Positions 17,880 through 26,719 are shown, counted from the first letter of the stretch. The stretch: DNA of 64,000 nucleotides from CAVYUC01 sp963783085 (GCA_963783085.1 CAWAMJ010000020.1:310001-374000), one strand, 5' to 3'. Notes: generated from the letters alone by a model not told the origin. Translations and numbers: made by a program.

Positions 17880-18119
17880 TCAATTGGTATTTAAAGAATC
17901 CTTGTGTGTTTTTAAAAGGATATACGCTTTGGTGCGATGTGCAAAAACTTCATCAACTATTTCAGGAAACATTTCATAATATTTCTCATAACAATATTTT
18001 TTTAGACTCAGCAATTCTCTGGAATCACACCAGCTGGCGATTTTATGTAACTCTTTTCGAAATAATCTTTTTTCGAAACTGACACCCCATAAAACAATTT
18101 TGGCATATTCAATCATCAC
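17880..18119 (-). CDS. Small hypothetical protein
   Basis: A 79-residue protein, highly charged and probably all helical (LFRKELHKIASWC, LLSLKKYCYEKYYEMFPEIVDEVF). I do not recognise the family. It lies immediately upstream of the receiver-domain remnant on the same strand and may have been its operon partner. No signal peptide. Two adjacent ATG codons make the exact start ambiguous. Confidence 0.45.
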   Translation of the reverse strand: MMIEYAKIVLWGVSFEKRLFRKELHKIASWCDSRELLSLKKYCYEKYYEMFPEIVDEVFAHRTKAYILLKTHKDSLNTN

Positions 18120-18415
18120 AATTATATTTTAGTTGAACTTATTTGAAATGTCTGCTATGCCAAATAACATTCCATCTGGTCGGGGAAAAGTTTTAAGAAT
18201 CTGTATTTTAAAATTTTATCGCATTAAAGTTAAATCAGCGGCTGTCTCGTTTTGTGGGAAGGCAGCCCCATATTTTGAGGAGAAACATCCCTTATTATCC
18301 ATTCAAAAAAGAGTAAAAAAGCATTGGATATCGCCAATTTGAGGTTCGTTGGTTCCATATTCAATTTCACTGCTTCAATCGGAGCAGGAGCCACCAACAA
18401 TACTTTATCCGTAAC
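18120..18415. other. Intergenic stretch without a supported gene
   Basis: About 300 nt between the small hypothetical gene and the rpsT terminator. Short open frames exist on both strands (for example 18133-18342 forward), but none resembles a family or has a plausible start, and the reverse one runs through the terminator. No RNA structure or repeat is obvious. Confidence 0.5.
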
Positions 18416-18449
18416 AAAAAAGCCTCTCCGGTTTCCCGGAGAGGCTTTT
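18416..18449 (-). terminator. Intrinsic terminator after rpsT
   Basis: A 10-bp GC-rich stem GCCTCTCCGG/CCGGAGAGGC (18422-18431 and 18436-18445) with a 4-nt loop. Read on the reverse strand it is followed by a T-run (A-run at 18416-18420). Confidence 0.9.
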
Positions 18450-18469
18450 GTTAATATCATGAAATCCTC

Positions 18470-18721
18470 TTACAGACTATTAACGTGAACTGCTAATTTC
18501 GACTTAAGGTTCGACGCTTTGTTTTTATGAATGACGTTGCGTTTCGCCAGTTTGTCAATCATAGAAACAACGTCCGGATACAATTTGGTTGCTTCCTCTT
18601 TGCCGGTCGCATTCCGCAATTCTTTAATTGCATTACGTGTGGTTTTTGCGTAATACTTATTCTGTACCCTTTTCTTCTCGTTCTGCCTGATTCTTTTTAA
18701 TGCCGACTTGTGATGTGCCAT
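18470..18721 (-). CDS. rpsT: 30S ribosomal protein S20
   Basis: An 83-residue S20. It starts with MAHHKSALKRIRQNEKKR and is Lys/Arg/Ala-rich and helical throughout, as expected for this 16S rRNA-binding primary assembly protein. It lies 22 nt downstream of tRNA-Glu on the same strand, and both are probably expressed from the promoter at 18844-18874. A strong terminator follows. Confidence 0.96.
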   Translation of the reverse strand: MAHHKSALKRIRQNEKKRVQNKYYAKTTRNAIKELRNATGKEEATKLYPDVVSMIDKLAKRNVIHKNKASNLKSKLAVHVNSL

Positions 18722-18743
18722 TTTATATAATCTTTTTTTATTG

Positions 18744-18815
18744 TAGCCCGTAGGGGATTCGAACCCCTGCTACCAGGATGAAAACCTGGCGTCCTAACCC
18801 CTAGACGAACGGGCC
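18744..18815 (-). tRNA. tRNA-Glu (anticodon TTC)
   Basis: A complete 72-nt cloverleaf on the reverse strand. The acceptor GGCCCGT pairs with ACGGGCT (first pair G-U), the T-arm has GGTTCGAATCC, and the anticodon loop carries TTC. The 3' CCA is not encoded. It is linked to rpsT downstream. Confidence 0.95.
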
Positions 18816-18843
18816 ATTTTAGTTTTCCCTAAAATTGGGACTG

Positions 18844-18874
18844 CAAAAATACTTCATTTTTATAATCCACCAAA
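18844..18874 (-). promoter_or_regulatory. Promoter of the tRNA-Glu/rpsT unit
   Basis: On the reverse strand TTTG (18871-18874) and TATTTTTG (18844-18851) are separated by 19 nt, the ideal Bacteroidota spacing. The transcript would begin about 20-25 nt before the tRNA. Confidence 0.8.
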
Positions 18875-19090
18875 TTTTCGTCTTGCAAAATTTTAAAATT
18901 TAACCCCTGTGTTCCTGAATCGGTCAAATCGCTCATTTGTAAAACGATAAATTTCAACAGCGATGTATTTCAAAGATTTTTCTGTATAATTTAATCACTT
19001 CGCTGGTGATTTTTAATTTTTGCGCTGCAAAGAAAATCAAGTTTTTTGAATCTGCAAATCAAAAATTGAGAAAAAAATATCACTGCGGGA

Positions 19091-19825
19091 TCAGGTTTTC
19101 ACTTTTCGAAGTTCAAAGTTTTGTCCCAGGTAAACCCGGCGGACATCTTCGTCATTTGCCAGGTCTTCGGCGGTTCCGGCTTTCATAATCGAACCTTCGA
19201 AAAGCAGATACGATCGGTCGGTAATCGAGAGTGTTTCATGAACGTTGTGGTCGGTAATTAAAACACCGATGTTTTTTGCTTTCAGTTTTACCACAATTTC
19301 CTGAATGTCTTCTACGGCAATTGGATCAACGCCCGCAAACGGTTCATCGAGCAAAATAAATTTCGGATCGATCGCCAGTGCCCTTGCAATTTCTGTTCTT
19401 CGCCGTTCGCCGCCCGAAAGCTGAATGCCTTTGCTTTTCCGGATGTGCTGCAATCCAAATTCATCGAGCAGCGTTTCCGTCTTCTCACGCTGGTATTCTT
19501 TGCTGTAGTTGGTCATTTCCAGCACCGCTTTTATATTGTCTTCGATGCTTAGTTTGCGAAATACCGAAGCTTCCTGGGCCAGATAGCCGATTCCTTTTTT
19601 TGCCCGCTTGTAAACCGGCAGTTTGGTGATGTTTTCACTATCTATAAAAATTTTTCCCGAAAGAGGTTGAATGAGCCCTACAATCATGTAGAAAGATGTT
19701 GTTTTTCCAGCGCCGTTCGGACCAAGCAGCCCAACAATTTCGCCCTGGTTTACATCGAAACTGACTCCTTTAACAACGGTGCGTTTCCGGTATTTTTTAA
19801 CTATGTTTTCTGCCCTGAGAATCAT
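19091..19825 (-). CDS. lptB: LPS export ABC transporter ATP-binding protein
   Basis: A 244-residue LptB. It has Walker A GPNGAGKT (35-42), Q-loop LAQEASVFRKLS, signature QLSGGERRRTEIARAL, Walker B FILLDEPFAGVDPIAVED and the switch His in ITDHNVHETL. The FAGVDPIAV motif is diagnostic for LptB. It powers extraction of lipopolysaccharide from the inner membrane with LptFG and LptC, none of which is in the window. It lies 30 nt downstream of tatC and is probably co-transcribed. Confidence 0.94.
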   Translation of the reverse strand: MILRAENIVKKYRKRTVVKGVSFDVNQGEIVGLLGPNGAGKTTSFYMIVGLIQPLSGKIFIDSENITKLPVYKRAKKGIGYLAQEASVFRKLSIEDNIKAVLEMTNYSKEYQREKTETLLDEFGLQHIRKSKGIQLSGGERRRTEIARALAIDPKFILLDEPFAGVDPIAVEDIQEIVVKLKAKNIGVLITDHNVHETLSITDRSYLLFEGSIMKAGTAEDLANDEDVRRVYLGQNFELRKVKT

Positions 19826-19855
19826 CTAAACAAATAACGCAATTTTATTTTAAAC

Positions 19856-20722
19856 CTATATTTCATCCAGTTCCATTTCACGTTTTTTAACTACCCTCCG
19901 CGAAATGGCAATACCAATTTCATATAAAAATATCAACGGAATACAAACCATAATCTGGCTGAATATATCGGGTGGCGTTATAATTGCCGAAACCACAAGC
20001 ATTACAACATACGCATGTTTGCGGTAGGTTTTCATGAATTGTGGCGTAATAATTCCCACTTTGCTTAGGAAATACGAAAAAATGGGCAACAGGAAAACCA
20101 CCCCCGATGCAATAATAATGGAGAGGATGGAACCGACATAAGATTTCAGGTTAATCTGGTTCGATACGGCCTCGCTCACGTTGTATGTTCCCAAAAAGTT
20201 TATGGAAAGCGGTACAATTAAATAATATCCGAATAAAATCCCGAGCATGAATAATACAGAAGTATAAAATACTGCGCCGCGGGCATGTTTTCTTTCATTT
20301 TCGTATAATGCAGGTTTTATAAAACGCCAGAATTCGTTAAACACCACCGGCGATGCCAGAATTAACCCGGCAACAATTGACGTGGTAATGTGCATGGAGA
20401 ATTGACCTGCTATTTTTATACTGATTAATTCCAGCGGTTTTTGGTTAATCTTAAGGTAATCGGAACCTACCAAATCGCCTAATTTATAAAGCATCCGGTT
20501 GGTCCAGAATTCCGGTGTCCGCGGTTTTAAAATTACCGAATCGAAAATAAAATTTTTTAATATGAAGGCAACAATTGCGAAGCCAAAAATGGCTAACGCC
20601 GAGCGGATGATGTGCCAGCGTAATTCTTCCAAATGCTCGAGAAACGACATTTCGGAGTAACTGGTTTTAACCGATCTTTTCTTTCTTGTTTTCTGTCCCT
20701 TGTTTTCTATGCTTTCGCTCAT
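19856..20722 (-). CDS. tatC: Twin-arginine translocase subunit TatC
   Basis: A multi-spanning inner-membrane receptor for Tat signal peptides, 288 residues from the ATG at 20722. The N-terminal motif FLEHLEELRWHIIRS matches the family's signal-peptide binding site, and FRRFIKPALYENE-like FWRFIKPALYENERKHA is present before a TM. Six hydrophobic segments fit. An in-frame ATG at 20752 would lie within the -7 element, so the 20722 start is preferred. tatA is 12 kb away. Confidence 0.93.
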   Translation of the reverse strand: MSESIENKGQKTRKKRSVKTSYSEMSFLEHLEELRWHIIRSALAIFGFAIVAFILKNFIFDSVILKPRTPEFWTNRMLYKLGDLVGSDYLKINQKPLELISIKIAGQFSMHITTSIVAGLILASPVVFNEFWRFIKPALYENERKHARGAVFYTSVLFMLGILFGYYLIVPLSINFLGTYNVSEAVSNQINLKSYVGSILSIIIASGVVFLLPIFSYFLSKVGIITPQFMKTYRKHAYVVMLVVSAIITPPDIFSQIMVCIPLIFLYEIGIAISRRVVKKREMELDEI

Positions 20723-20749
20723 CGATGATAGTTTTTTATAAAATTCCCA

Positions 20750-20757
20750 CAAATATA
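20750..20757 (-). promoter_or_regulatory. -7 promoter element of tatC-lptB
   Basis: Reverse-strand TATATTTG ends 27 nt before the ATG at 20722. It decides against the longer tatC start at 20752. Confidence 0.6.
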
Positions 20758-20917
20758 AATACTTATTGATATTGGCAGATTTTTTTAACGGTTCAATAAA
20801 TTAAAAGAATGCTATTAATTCATAAAAAACCTGAAATTTTATTGACATTTTACTTACTTTTAATATTTTAGGATTCTGCTAAAAAATAGTAGGTTTTGAG
20901 TTTAGGGTAAAAGATTT

Positions 20918-23101
20918 ATGGATAAGAATAAAACACTCACTGAATATTTACAACAGTTCTTTGGGTTTGATAGGTTTAAAGGGCAACAGGAAGACGCAAT
21001 TAAAAGTGTTATGGAAGGAAAAGACACTTTTGTGCTGATGCCCACGGGGGGAGGGAAATCGTTGATTTACCAGTTGCCGGCGCTTTTAATGGAAGGCACA
21101 GCAATTGTTATTTCCCCGTTAATTGCGCTTATGAAAAACCAGGTTGATTCCATCAGGGGAATGCAAACAGAAGATTTTGTGGCCCATTTTTTAAATTCAT
21201 CGTTATCGAAAATGGCCATTCAGGAAGTAAAAAATGACGTAATAAACGAGAGGACCAAATTATTATATGTTGCACCTGAATCGCTCACCAAAGAAGATAA
21301 TATTGAATTTCTGAAAAAGGTAAAAATTTCGTTTTACGCTATCGACGAAGCTCATTGCATTTCGGAATGGGGACACGATTTCAGGCCGGAATACCGGCGC
21401 ATAAGGCCAATAGTTCAGGAAATCGGGCAGGCGCCAATTGTGGCTTTAACTGCAACCGCAACTGCAAAGGTACAGCACGATATCCAAAAAAACCTCGGCA
21501 TACTCGATGCACAGGTTTATAAAGCTTCTTTTAATCGTCCGAACCTGTATTACGAAGTGCGGCCGAAAGTAAAGCCCGAGGCCCAAATCATAAAATTCAT
21601 CAAACAAAATGAAGGGAAGTCGGGAATTATTTACTGCCTGAGCCGCAAAAGGGTGGAAGAACTTGCGGAAACACTTGTCATCAATGGGATTAAAGCATTG
21701 CCCTATCATGCAGGGATGGATGCTGCAACCCGCTCGGGAAATCAGGACAGATTTTTGATGGAAGATGTAGATGTAATTGTAGCCACCATTGCTTTTGGAA
21801 TGGGTATCGATAAACCCGACGTGCGGTTTGTCATACATTATGATATTCCCAAAAGCCTGGAGGGTTATTACCAGGAAACCGGCAGGGCTGGTCGCGATGG
21901 CGGAGAAGGACAATGTATTAATTTTTACAGTTACAAAGACATTCAAAAACTGGAAAAATTTATGCATGGAAAACCAGTGGCTGAACAGGAAATTGGAAAA
22001 CAGTTGCTGCTCGACACGGTTTCCTATGCAGAGTCAGCTATCTGCCGGCGGATTATTTTACTGCACTATTTTGGCGAAATTTACGATAAACAAAACTGCG
22101 GGAACTGCGATAACTGCCTAAATCCGAAAGAACAGATGGAGGCAAAAGATGAAGTGGTAAGAGCTCTGAAAACCATTCTGGAGGTAAATGAGAAATATAA
22201 AGCCGACCATATCGCCAACATCCTGATTGGCAACAAATCGGCAGCCGTGAAATCATTTAAGCACTCCAGGTTAAAATCTTTTGGCGCAGGCGCCGATCAC
22301 GACGAGCGCTATTGGAATGCGGTTTTCCGGCAGTCGATGATAGCGGGGCTTATTAATAAAGACATAGAAAACTACGGATTACTAAAAGTTACGCAAAAAG
22401 GACATGAATTTCTCGAAAATCCCAAAAGTTTCATGCTGGTGAAAAACCACGATTATGAAGAAGAGGAAGAAGCTTCGGGAAGCGGAGCGCCATCAGGAGC
22501 AACCAGTGGCGATCCGGTATTATTTTCAATGCTGAAGGATTTGCGTAAAAAAATGGCAAAGAAACTGAACCTGCCACCATTCGTTATCTTCCAGGATCCG
22601 TCGCTTGCAGATATGTCGATTCAATACCCGGTCGATCTGGAAGAACTTCAGAAAATCCAGGGAGTGGGACAGGGGAAAGCCAAAAGATACGGGAAAGAAT
22701 TTGTGGCGTTAATTCAGAAATATGTTGAAGAAAATGATATCGATCGCCCGGAAGATTTGATTGTAAGAAGCGTGGCCAACAAATCAAAAATGAAGGTTTT
22801 TATCATTCAGAGCATCGACCGCAAAATTTCATTTGAAGATATTGCCAATTCGAAAGGTTTGGACGTGAAAGATGTGATTTCAGAAGTGGAAGCAATTGTG
22901 CATGCCGGAACCCGCCTGAACATCGATTATTATATTAATGATGTAATTGATGAAGAACATCAGGATGAAATTTTTGAATATTTCAGGGAAGCGGAAGAAG
23001 ACAGCATTGAGAGCGCACTGGAAGAATTGGGTGAAGACGAATATACGGAAGAAGATATTCGGCTGATGCGCATCAAATTTATGTCTGATTTGGGGAATTG
23101 A
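20918..23101 (+). CDS. recQ: ATP-dependent DNA helicase RecQ
   Basis: A 727-residue superfamily 2 helicase. It has Walker A MPTGGGKS (41-48), DEAH (143-146), the arginine-finger region QETGRAGRDG, the zinc-binding RQC cysteines (CRRIILLHYFGE, CGNCDNC) and an HRDC domain near 540-620. About 100 acidic residues follow the HRDC, which is longer than E. coli RecQ and usual in Bacteroidota. It unwinds DNA in recombinational repair. The gene is monocistronic. Confidence 0.95.
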   Translation: MDKNKTLTEYLQQFFGFDRFKGQQEDAIKSVMEGKDTFVLMPTGGGKSLIYQLPALLMEGTAIVISPLIALMKNQVDSIRGMQTEDFVAHFLNSSLSKMAIQEVKNDVINERTKLLYVAPESLTKEDNIEFLKKVKISFYAIDEAHCISEWGHDFRPEYRRIRPIVQEIGQAPIVALTATATAKVQHDIQKNLGILDAQVYKASFNRPNLYYEVRPKVKPEAQIIKFIKQNEGKSGIIYCLSRKRVEELAETLVINGIKALPYHAGMDAATRSGNQDRFLMEDVDVIVATIAFGMGIDKPDVRFVIHYDIPKSLEGYYQETGRAGRDGGEGQCINFYSYKDIQKLEKFMHGKPVAEQEIGKQLLLDTVSYAESAICRRIILLHYFGEIYDKQNCGNCDNCLNPKEQMEAKDEVVRALKTILEVNEKYKADHIANILIGNKSAAVKSFKHSRLKSFGAGADHDERYWNAVFRQSMIAGLINKDIENYGLLKVTQKGHEFLENPKSFMLVKNHDYEEEEEASGSGAPSGATSGDPVLFSMLKDLRKKMAKKLNLPPFVIFQDPSLADMSIQYPVDLEELQKIQGVGQGKAKRYGKEFVALIQKYVEENDIDRPEDLIVRSVANKSKMKVFIIQSIDRKISFEDIANSKGLDVKDVISEVEAIVHAGTRLNIDYYINDVIDEEHQDEIFEYFREAEEDSIESALEELGEDEYTEEDIRLMRIKFMSDLGN

Positions 23102-23128
23102 CCAGTTTCAGTTCCACCGGCATGAAAT

Positions 23129-23163
23129 TTTGAACTTCTGTAAATCGTATTTTGTTACCTTTG
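23129..23163 (+). promoter_or_regulatory. Promoter of ahcY
   Basis: TTTG (23129-23132) and TACCTTTG (23156-23163) with a 23-nt spacer. The ATG lies 31 nt further on. No riboswitch-like structure fits in this short leader. Confidence 0.6.
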
Positions 23164-23194
23164 CAGCACTTTTTTGAACATATAAATATAAACA

Positions 23195-24616
23195 ATGACT
23201 GTATCCGTAGATCAAAAGTTAAAATACAAAGTAGCCGATATTGGTTTAGCCGAATTCGGAAGAAAAGAAATTGATATTGCCGAACGTGAAATGCCCGGTC
23301 TCATGTCTATCCGGGAAAAGTTCGGCCCGTCGAAGCCACTCAAAGGAGCCCGTATAATGGGAAGCTTGCACATGACAATTCAAACTGCCGTTTTAATTGA
23401 AACGCTTGTTGAACTGGGCGCAGAAGTACGCTGGGCAAGCTGTAATATTTTTTCCACACAAGACCATGCAGCGGCAGCAATTGCAGCTGCAGGAATTCCG
23501 GTATTTGCCTGGAAGGGCGAAACACTCGGGGAATATTGGTGGTGTACCGAACAAGCGCTCAATTTTGGCGGCGCCGCCGGCCCGAACCTGATTGTTGACG
23601 ATGGTGGCGATGCTACCCTGATGGTTCATCTCGGATATCAGGCAGAAGATGATTCTTCGGTTTTGGAATTAGGCGAAGATGCCGGCGAAGACGAAAAAGA
23701 GCTGGTAAAAATCCTGAAAAAAATCCTGGATGAAAATCCGGTGCGCTGGCATAAGGCTGCAAAAGAACTTAAAGGAGTTTCGGAAGAAACTACCACTGGC
23801 GTGCACCGCTTGTATCAGATGAAAGAAGAAGGGAAATTATTGTTTCCTGCCATAAATGTGAACGATTCGGTTACCAAATCGAAGTTTGATAATTTATACG
23901 GTTGCCGCGAATCGCTGGCCGATGGGATTAAACGTGCCACAGATGTTATGATTGCCGGGAAAGTTGTGGTTGTGGCCGGTTATGGCGACGTTGGAAAAGG
24001 CTGCGCCAAATCGATGCGTGGTTACGGCGCCCGGGTAATTATTACCGAAATCGATCCGATTTGTGCGCTTCAGGCTGCCATGGAAGGCTTCGAGGTAAAA
24101 ACCATGGAAGATGCATTACAGGAAGGGAATATTTATGTAACAACCACCGGAAACAAAGATGTAATCACTGCCGAACATGTTTCGAAAATGAAAGACCAGG
24201 CAATTGTCTGCAACATCGGGCATTTCGATAATGAAATACAGGTGGCAAAACTTGAAAAATGGCCCGGGATCAATAAAATCAACATAAAACCGCAGGTCGA
24301 TAAATACGAATTCGAAGATGGACACAGTATCTTTCTGCTTGCCGAAGGAAGGTTGGTAAACCTGGGTTGTGCCACCGGCCATCCATCTTTTGTAATGAGC
24401 AATTCATTTACAAATCAGTCGCTGGCGCAAATCGATTTGTGGCAAAACGATTACGAAATCGATGTTTACCGTTTGCCAAAATATCTCGATGAAGAAGTTG
24501 CGCGCCTGCACCTCGATCAATTGGGTGTAAAACTTACAAAGTTAACCGATGAACAGGCCAAATATATTGGCATTCCGAAAAACGGGCCGTTCAAGCCGGA
24601 ACATTACAGGTATTAA
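23195..24616 (+). CDS. ahcY: Adenosylhomocysteinase
   Basis: A 473-residue NAD-dependent hydrolase splitting S-adenosylhomocysteine into adenosine and homocysteine, the clearance step after SAM-dependent methylation. It has the N-terminal GSLHMTIQTAVLIETL, the CNIFSTQDHAAAAIA region, the NAD loop GYGDVGKGCAKSM (about 262-274) and the C-terminal FKPEHYRY that reaches the neighbouring subunit. Length is standard. It works with metK at 46190 in the methyl cycle. It is monocistronic with its own promoter and terminator. Confidence 0.97.
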   Translation: MTVSVDQKLKYKVADIGLAEFGRKEIDIAEREMPGLMSIREKFGPSKPLKGARIMGSLHMTIQTAVLIETLVELGAEVRWASCNIFSTQDHAAAAIAAAGIPVFAWKGETLGEYWWCTEQALNFGGAAGPNLIVDDGGDATLMVHLGYQAEDDSSVLELGEDAGEDEKELVKILKKILDENPVRWHKAAKELKGVSEETTTGVHRLYQMKEEGKLLFPAINVNDSVTKSKFDNLYGCRESLADGIKRATDVMIAGKVVVVAGYGDVGKGCAKSMRGYGARVIITEIDPICALQAAMEGFEVKTMEDALQEGNIYVTTTGNKDVITAEHVSKMKDQAIVCNIGHFDNEIQVAKLEKWPGINKINIKPQVDKYEFEDGHSIFLLAEGRLVNLGCATGHPSFVMSNSFTNQSLAQIDLWQNDYEIDVYRLPKYLDEEVARLHLDQLGVKLTKLTDEQAKYIGIPKNGPFKPEHYRY

Positions 24617-24638
24617 AGAATTCAGAAAAATATTTTAA

Positions 24639-24670
24639 GAATGGGTTTCAGCTGTTGGGGCCCATTTTTT
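24639..24670 (+). terminator. Terminator between ahcY and the convergent 24690 gene
   Basis: Stem AATGGG/CCCATT with a GC-rich interior is followed by a T-run on the forward strand. Confidence 0.7.
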
Positions 24671-24689
24671 ATTCCTGAGCAGTTGGGTA

Positions 24690-25118
24690 TTAGTTATAAA
24701 CGCGCAGGGTGAAGTCATTTACCACCGAAACGTTGTATTGTTTTAATGGCAAAGCCGCCGGGCCTTGTGACGGATAAGCCCCGCCGATCAGTATAAATTG
24801 AGAACCGCAACAGGGACAGGTTGCTAAAACCCCGTCGTTTTCTACCAGGCAGGTTCGGCTAATTTCGTTGGTACAGGTAGCATCGAACGCATAATACGAC
24901 CCGGGCACTTCACAATAAACAATGACGCCACCGTACCCAATTCCGGCGAAAAAAACCGAATTCCCCGGAACAGTGAGATCATTCCGGATATTTAAATCGA
25001 TATTAAAAGAAAACGGTACATTTGGAATGACGCTGTTTTGAATTTTATCGCACGACGGAGTAAACAAGCAGAAACGGAAACAGGATAAAAAAAATGGCTG
25101 CTCCGGGAATAAATTCAA
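24690..25118 (-). CDS. Rieske-fold lipoprotein with altered metal ligands
   Basis: A 142-residue protein (TTG start at 25118) with a hydrophobic N-terminus ending in a lipobox-like LFTPSC (Cys23). Residues 60-130 follow the Rieske pattern, but the expected CxH and CxxH are replaced: C82-T-N84 and C101-P-C103-C104-G-S-Q-F. Extra cysteines occur at 69 and 90. A 2Fe-2S Rieske cluster therefore cannot form in the usual way; a zinc or all-cysteine site is possible. An AAGGAG site precedes the start. An ATG at 25140 in another frame gives only a 31-codon hydrophobic peptide, so a frameshift at the N-terminus is also possible. Confidence 0.6.
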   Translation of the reverse strand: MNLFPEQPFFLSCFRFCLFTPSCDKIQNSVIPNVPFSFNIDLNIRNDLTVPGNSVFFAGIGYGGVIVYCEVPGSYYAFDATCTNEISRTCLVENDGVLATCPCCGSQFILIGGAYPSQGPAALPLKQYNVSVVNDFTLRVYN

Positions 25119-25247
25119 ATAACAAAAACTTCTCCTTCATATAGCGAAATTGGAAATATTTGCTGCTTTTTAAAACCATCTGCCTCATTTTTTTTACTTT
25201 TATAGAACTTTAAAAATAACCAATTATTGCAACTTCAAGAAAATAAG

Positions 25248-25676
25248 ATGGACGACCTGATTGTTATCATATTAACACTGGCAATTGCCGCTATCAGTTT
25301 GCTGGGGAGAGTGAAAAAAAAGCCGGCGGAACAAGATGCCGGAAATCAAAATAAAGTCCCTCGCGAAAATCAGGGGGGGAATTTCTGGGATTTTCTGGAA
25401 GAAGAAACAAAACCTTACACAGAGCAGGCTGCGAAAATCGAAGAGGAGCATACTGAGTACGAAACAGTGCAGGAGGTTATGGCAAAAAAAGAACCGATAG
25501 AGAAAGAGGTATCGCAATATCACTTCAAGCCTCAAAATGAAGGGATGCCGGTTTTTAAAGAAAACTTAACCCGGAAGGTGAAAAAGAAAACCATCAGAAA
25601 GATGCAAAACGGCAAATCGTTTTCGTTGAGGGACGCAGTAATTTACAGCGAAATTTTAAACCGAAAATACAATTAA
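25248..25676 (+). CDS. Hypothetical single-pass membrane protein
   Basis: A 142-residue protein from the ATG at 25248. It opens with one transmembrane helix (DDLIVIILTLAIAAISLLG, about 2-20), then Lys-rich residues, then a long charged Glu/Lys-rich cytoplasmic part. The C-terminus SFSLRDAVIYSEILNRKY resembles the ends of small Bacteroidota membrane proteins of unknown role. A TTG at 25227 gives an alternative longer start. It lies upstream of greA with its own gap. Confidence 0.6.
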   Translation: MDDLIVIILTLAIAAISLLGRVKKKPAEQDAGNQNKVPRENQGGNFWDFLEEETKPYTEQAAKIEEEHTEYETVQEVMAKKEPIEKEVSQYHFKPQNEGMPVFKENLTRKVKKKTIRKMQNGKSFSLRDAVIYSEILNRKYN

Positions 25677-25740
25677 CCGTCTTAATCGTTTCATATAGAA
25701 CAATTTTAAAAGAACAATTTTTTAATCTTGAGAAAATATC

Positions 25741-25748
25741 TATTTTTG
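25741..25748 (+). promoter_or_regulatory. -7 promoter element of greA-HIT
   Basis: TATTTTTG lies 74 nt upstream of the greA ATG. An AGGAGG-like sequence (GAGGAGGTAAAG) sits 8-16 nt before that ATG, a rare clear Shine-Dalgarno site here. Confidence 0.5.
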
Positions 25749-25822
25749 TCGCTGGGAAGGGTTCCGGAAAACCGGAATTCTTTCTCTTTTTATAGACACA
25801 AGTATAATGAGGAGGTAAAGCA

Positions 25823-26296
25823 ATGTCGCAAGTAACATATTTAACAAAAGAAGGGCTTAAAAAACTAAAAGAAGAGCTGAATCACCTGATGACCGTGGAG
25901 CGTCCGGCCATTTCGAAACAAATTGGTGAAGCCATTGAAAAAGGTGATATTTCGGAAAATGCAGAATACGATGCAGCCAAGGATGCACAGGGAATGCTGG
26001 AAGCAAAAATTGCAGATTTGAGATCGAAAATCACCAATGCCAGAATTTTGGACGAAAGTAAAATCGACACGTCGCAGGTGCAAATTTTAAATAAAGTGAC
26101 CATCAAAAACAGGAAGAATAACCATACGATGCAGTATACCATTGTTCCTGAAAGTGAAGCCAATTTGAAAGAGAGCAAAATTTCGATGAATACACCCATT
26201 GCGCAAGGATTAATGGGCAAAAAAGTGGGCGATATAGTTGATATTAAAGTTCCTTCGGGAATTATACCGTTCGAAATTGTTGAAATTTCAATCTGA
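25823..26296 (+). CDS. greA: Transcription elongation factor GreA
   Basis: A 157-residue Gre factor that rescues backtracked RNA polymerase by stimulating transcript cleavage. The N-terminal coiled coil ends in the acidic tip GDISENAEYDAAKDAQG (about 37-53), and the C-terminal FKBP-like domain contains SPIAQGLMGKKVGD-like TPIAQGLMGKKVGDIV. Length is standard. The HIT-family gene follows after 6 nt, suggesting an operon, and a strong Shine-Dalgarno sequence marks the start. Confidence 0.96.
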   Translation: MSQVTYLTKEGLKKLKEELNHLMTVERPAISKQIGEAIEKGDISENAEYDAAKDAQGMLEAKIADLRSKITNARILDESKIDTSQVQILNKVTIKNRKNNHTMQYTIVPESEANLKESKISMNTPIAQGLMGKKVGDIVDIKVPSGIIPFEIVEISI

Positions 26297-26302
26297 TAAG
26301 TT

Positions 26303-26698
26303 ATGGCAAGTATTTTTACCCGGATAATAAATGGTGAAATTTCTGCACGTAAAGTTGCCGAAGATGAAAATTACCTCGCATTTCTCGATGTTTCACCAAC
26401 AGCCATGGGACATACGCTGGTAATTCCGAAAAAAGAAGTTGACTACCTCTTCGATATAGATGATGAACTGTACGCAGGTTTGCAGCTGTTTGCCAAAAAA
26501 GTGGCGATCGGTTTAAAAAAAGTAGTTCCGTGTAAAAGAATCGGTGTGTTGGTTATGGGGCTCGAAGTTCCACACGCCCACATTCATTTAATCCCGATGC
26601 AAAACGAATCGGATATCCTGAATTTTTCGCAGAAAGTTAAGCTCAGCGATAGCGAGATGGATGAACTCCGGGAGAAAATTGCCAAAGCAATACAATAA
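26303..26698 (+). CDS. HIT family nucleotide hydrolase/transferase
   Basis: A 131-residue HIT-fold protein. The histidine triad reads HAHIHLIP (about 92-99), and the N-terminus FTRIINGEISARKVAEDE matches the Hint branch, which hydrolyses AMP-lysine or AMP-phosphoramidates. The zinc-binding cysteines of some bacterial HIT proteins are absent. It is translationally close to greA (6 nt) and ends at a hairpin terminator. Confidence 0.9.
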   Translation: MASIFTRIINGEISARKVAEDENYLAFLDVSPTAMGHTLVIPKKEVDYLFDIDDELYAGLQLFAKKVAIGLKKVVPCKRIGVLVMGLEVPHAHIHLIPMQNESDILNFSQKVKLSDSEMDELREKIAKAIQ

Positions 26699-26719
26699 AA
26701 GAAAATGTTATAAATTTAG

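Noticed and set aside
18230..18460. 76-codon reverse frame across the rpsT terminator
   Set aside because: It begins inside the terminator stem and has no plausible start.
23102..23194. Possible SAH riboswitch before ahcY
   Set aside because: The predicted leader is only about 25 nt, too short for the aptamer, and no conserved block is seen.
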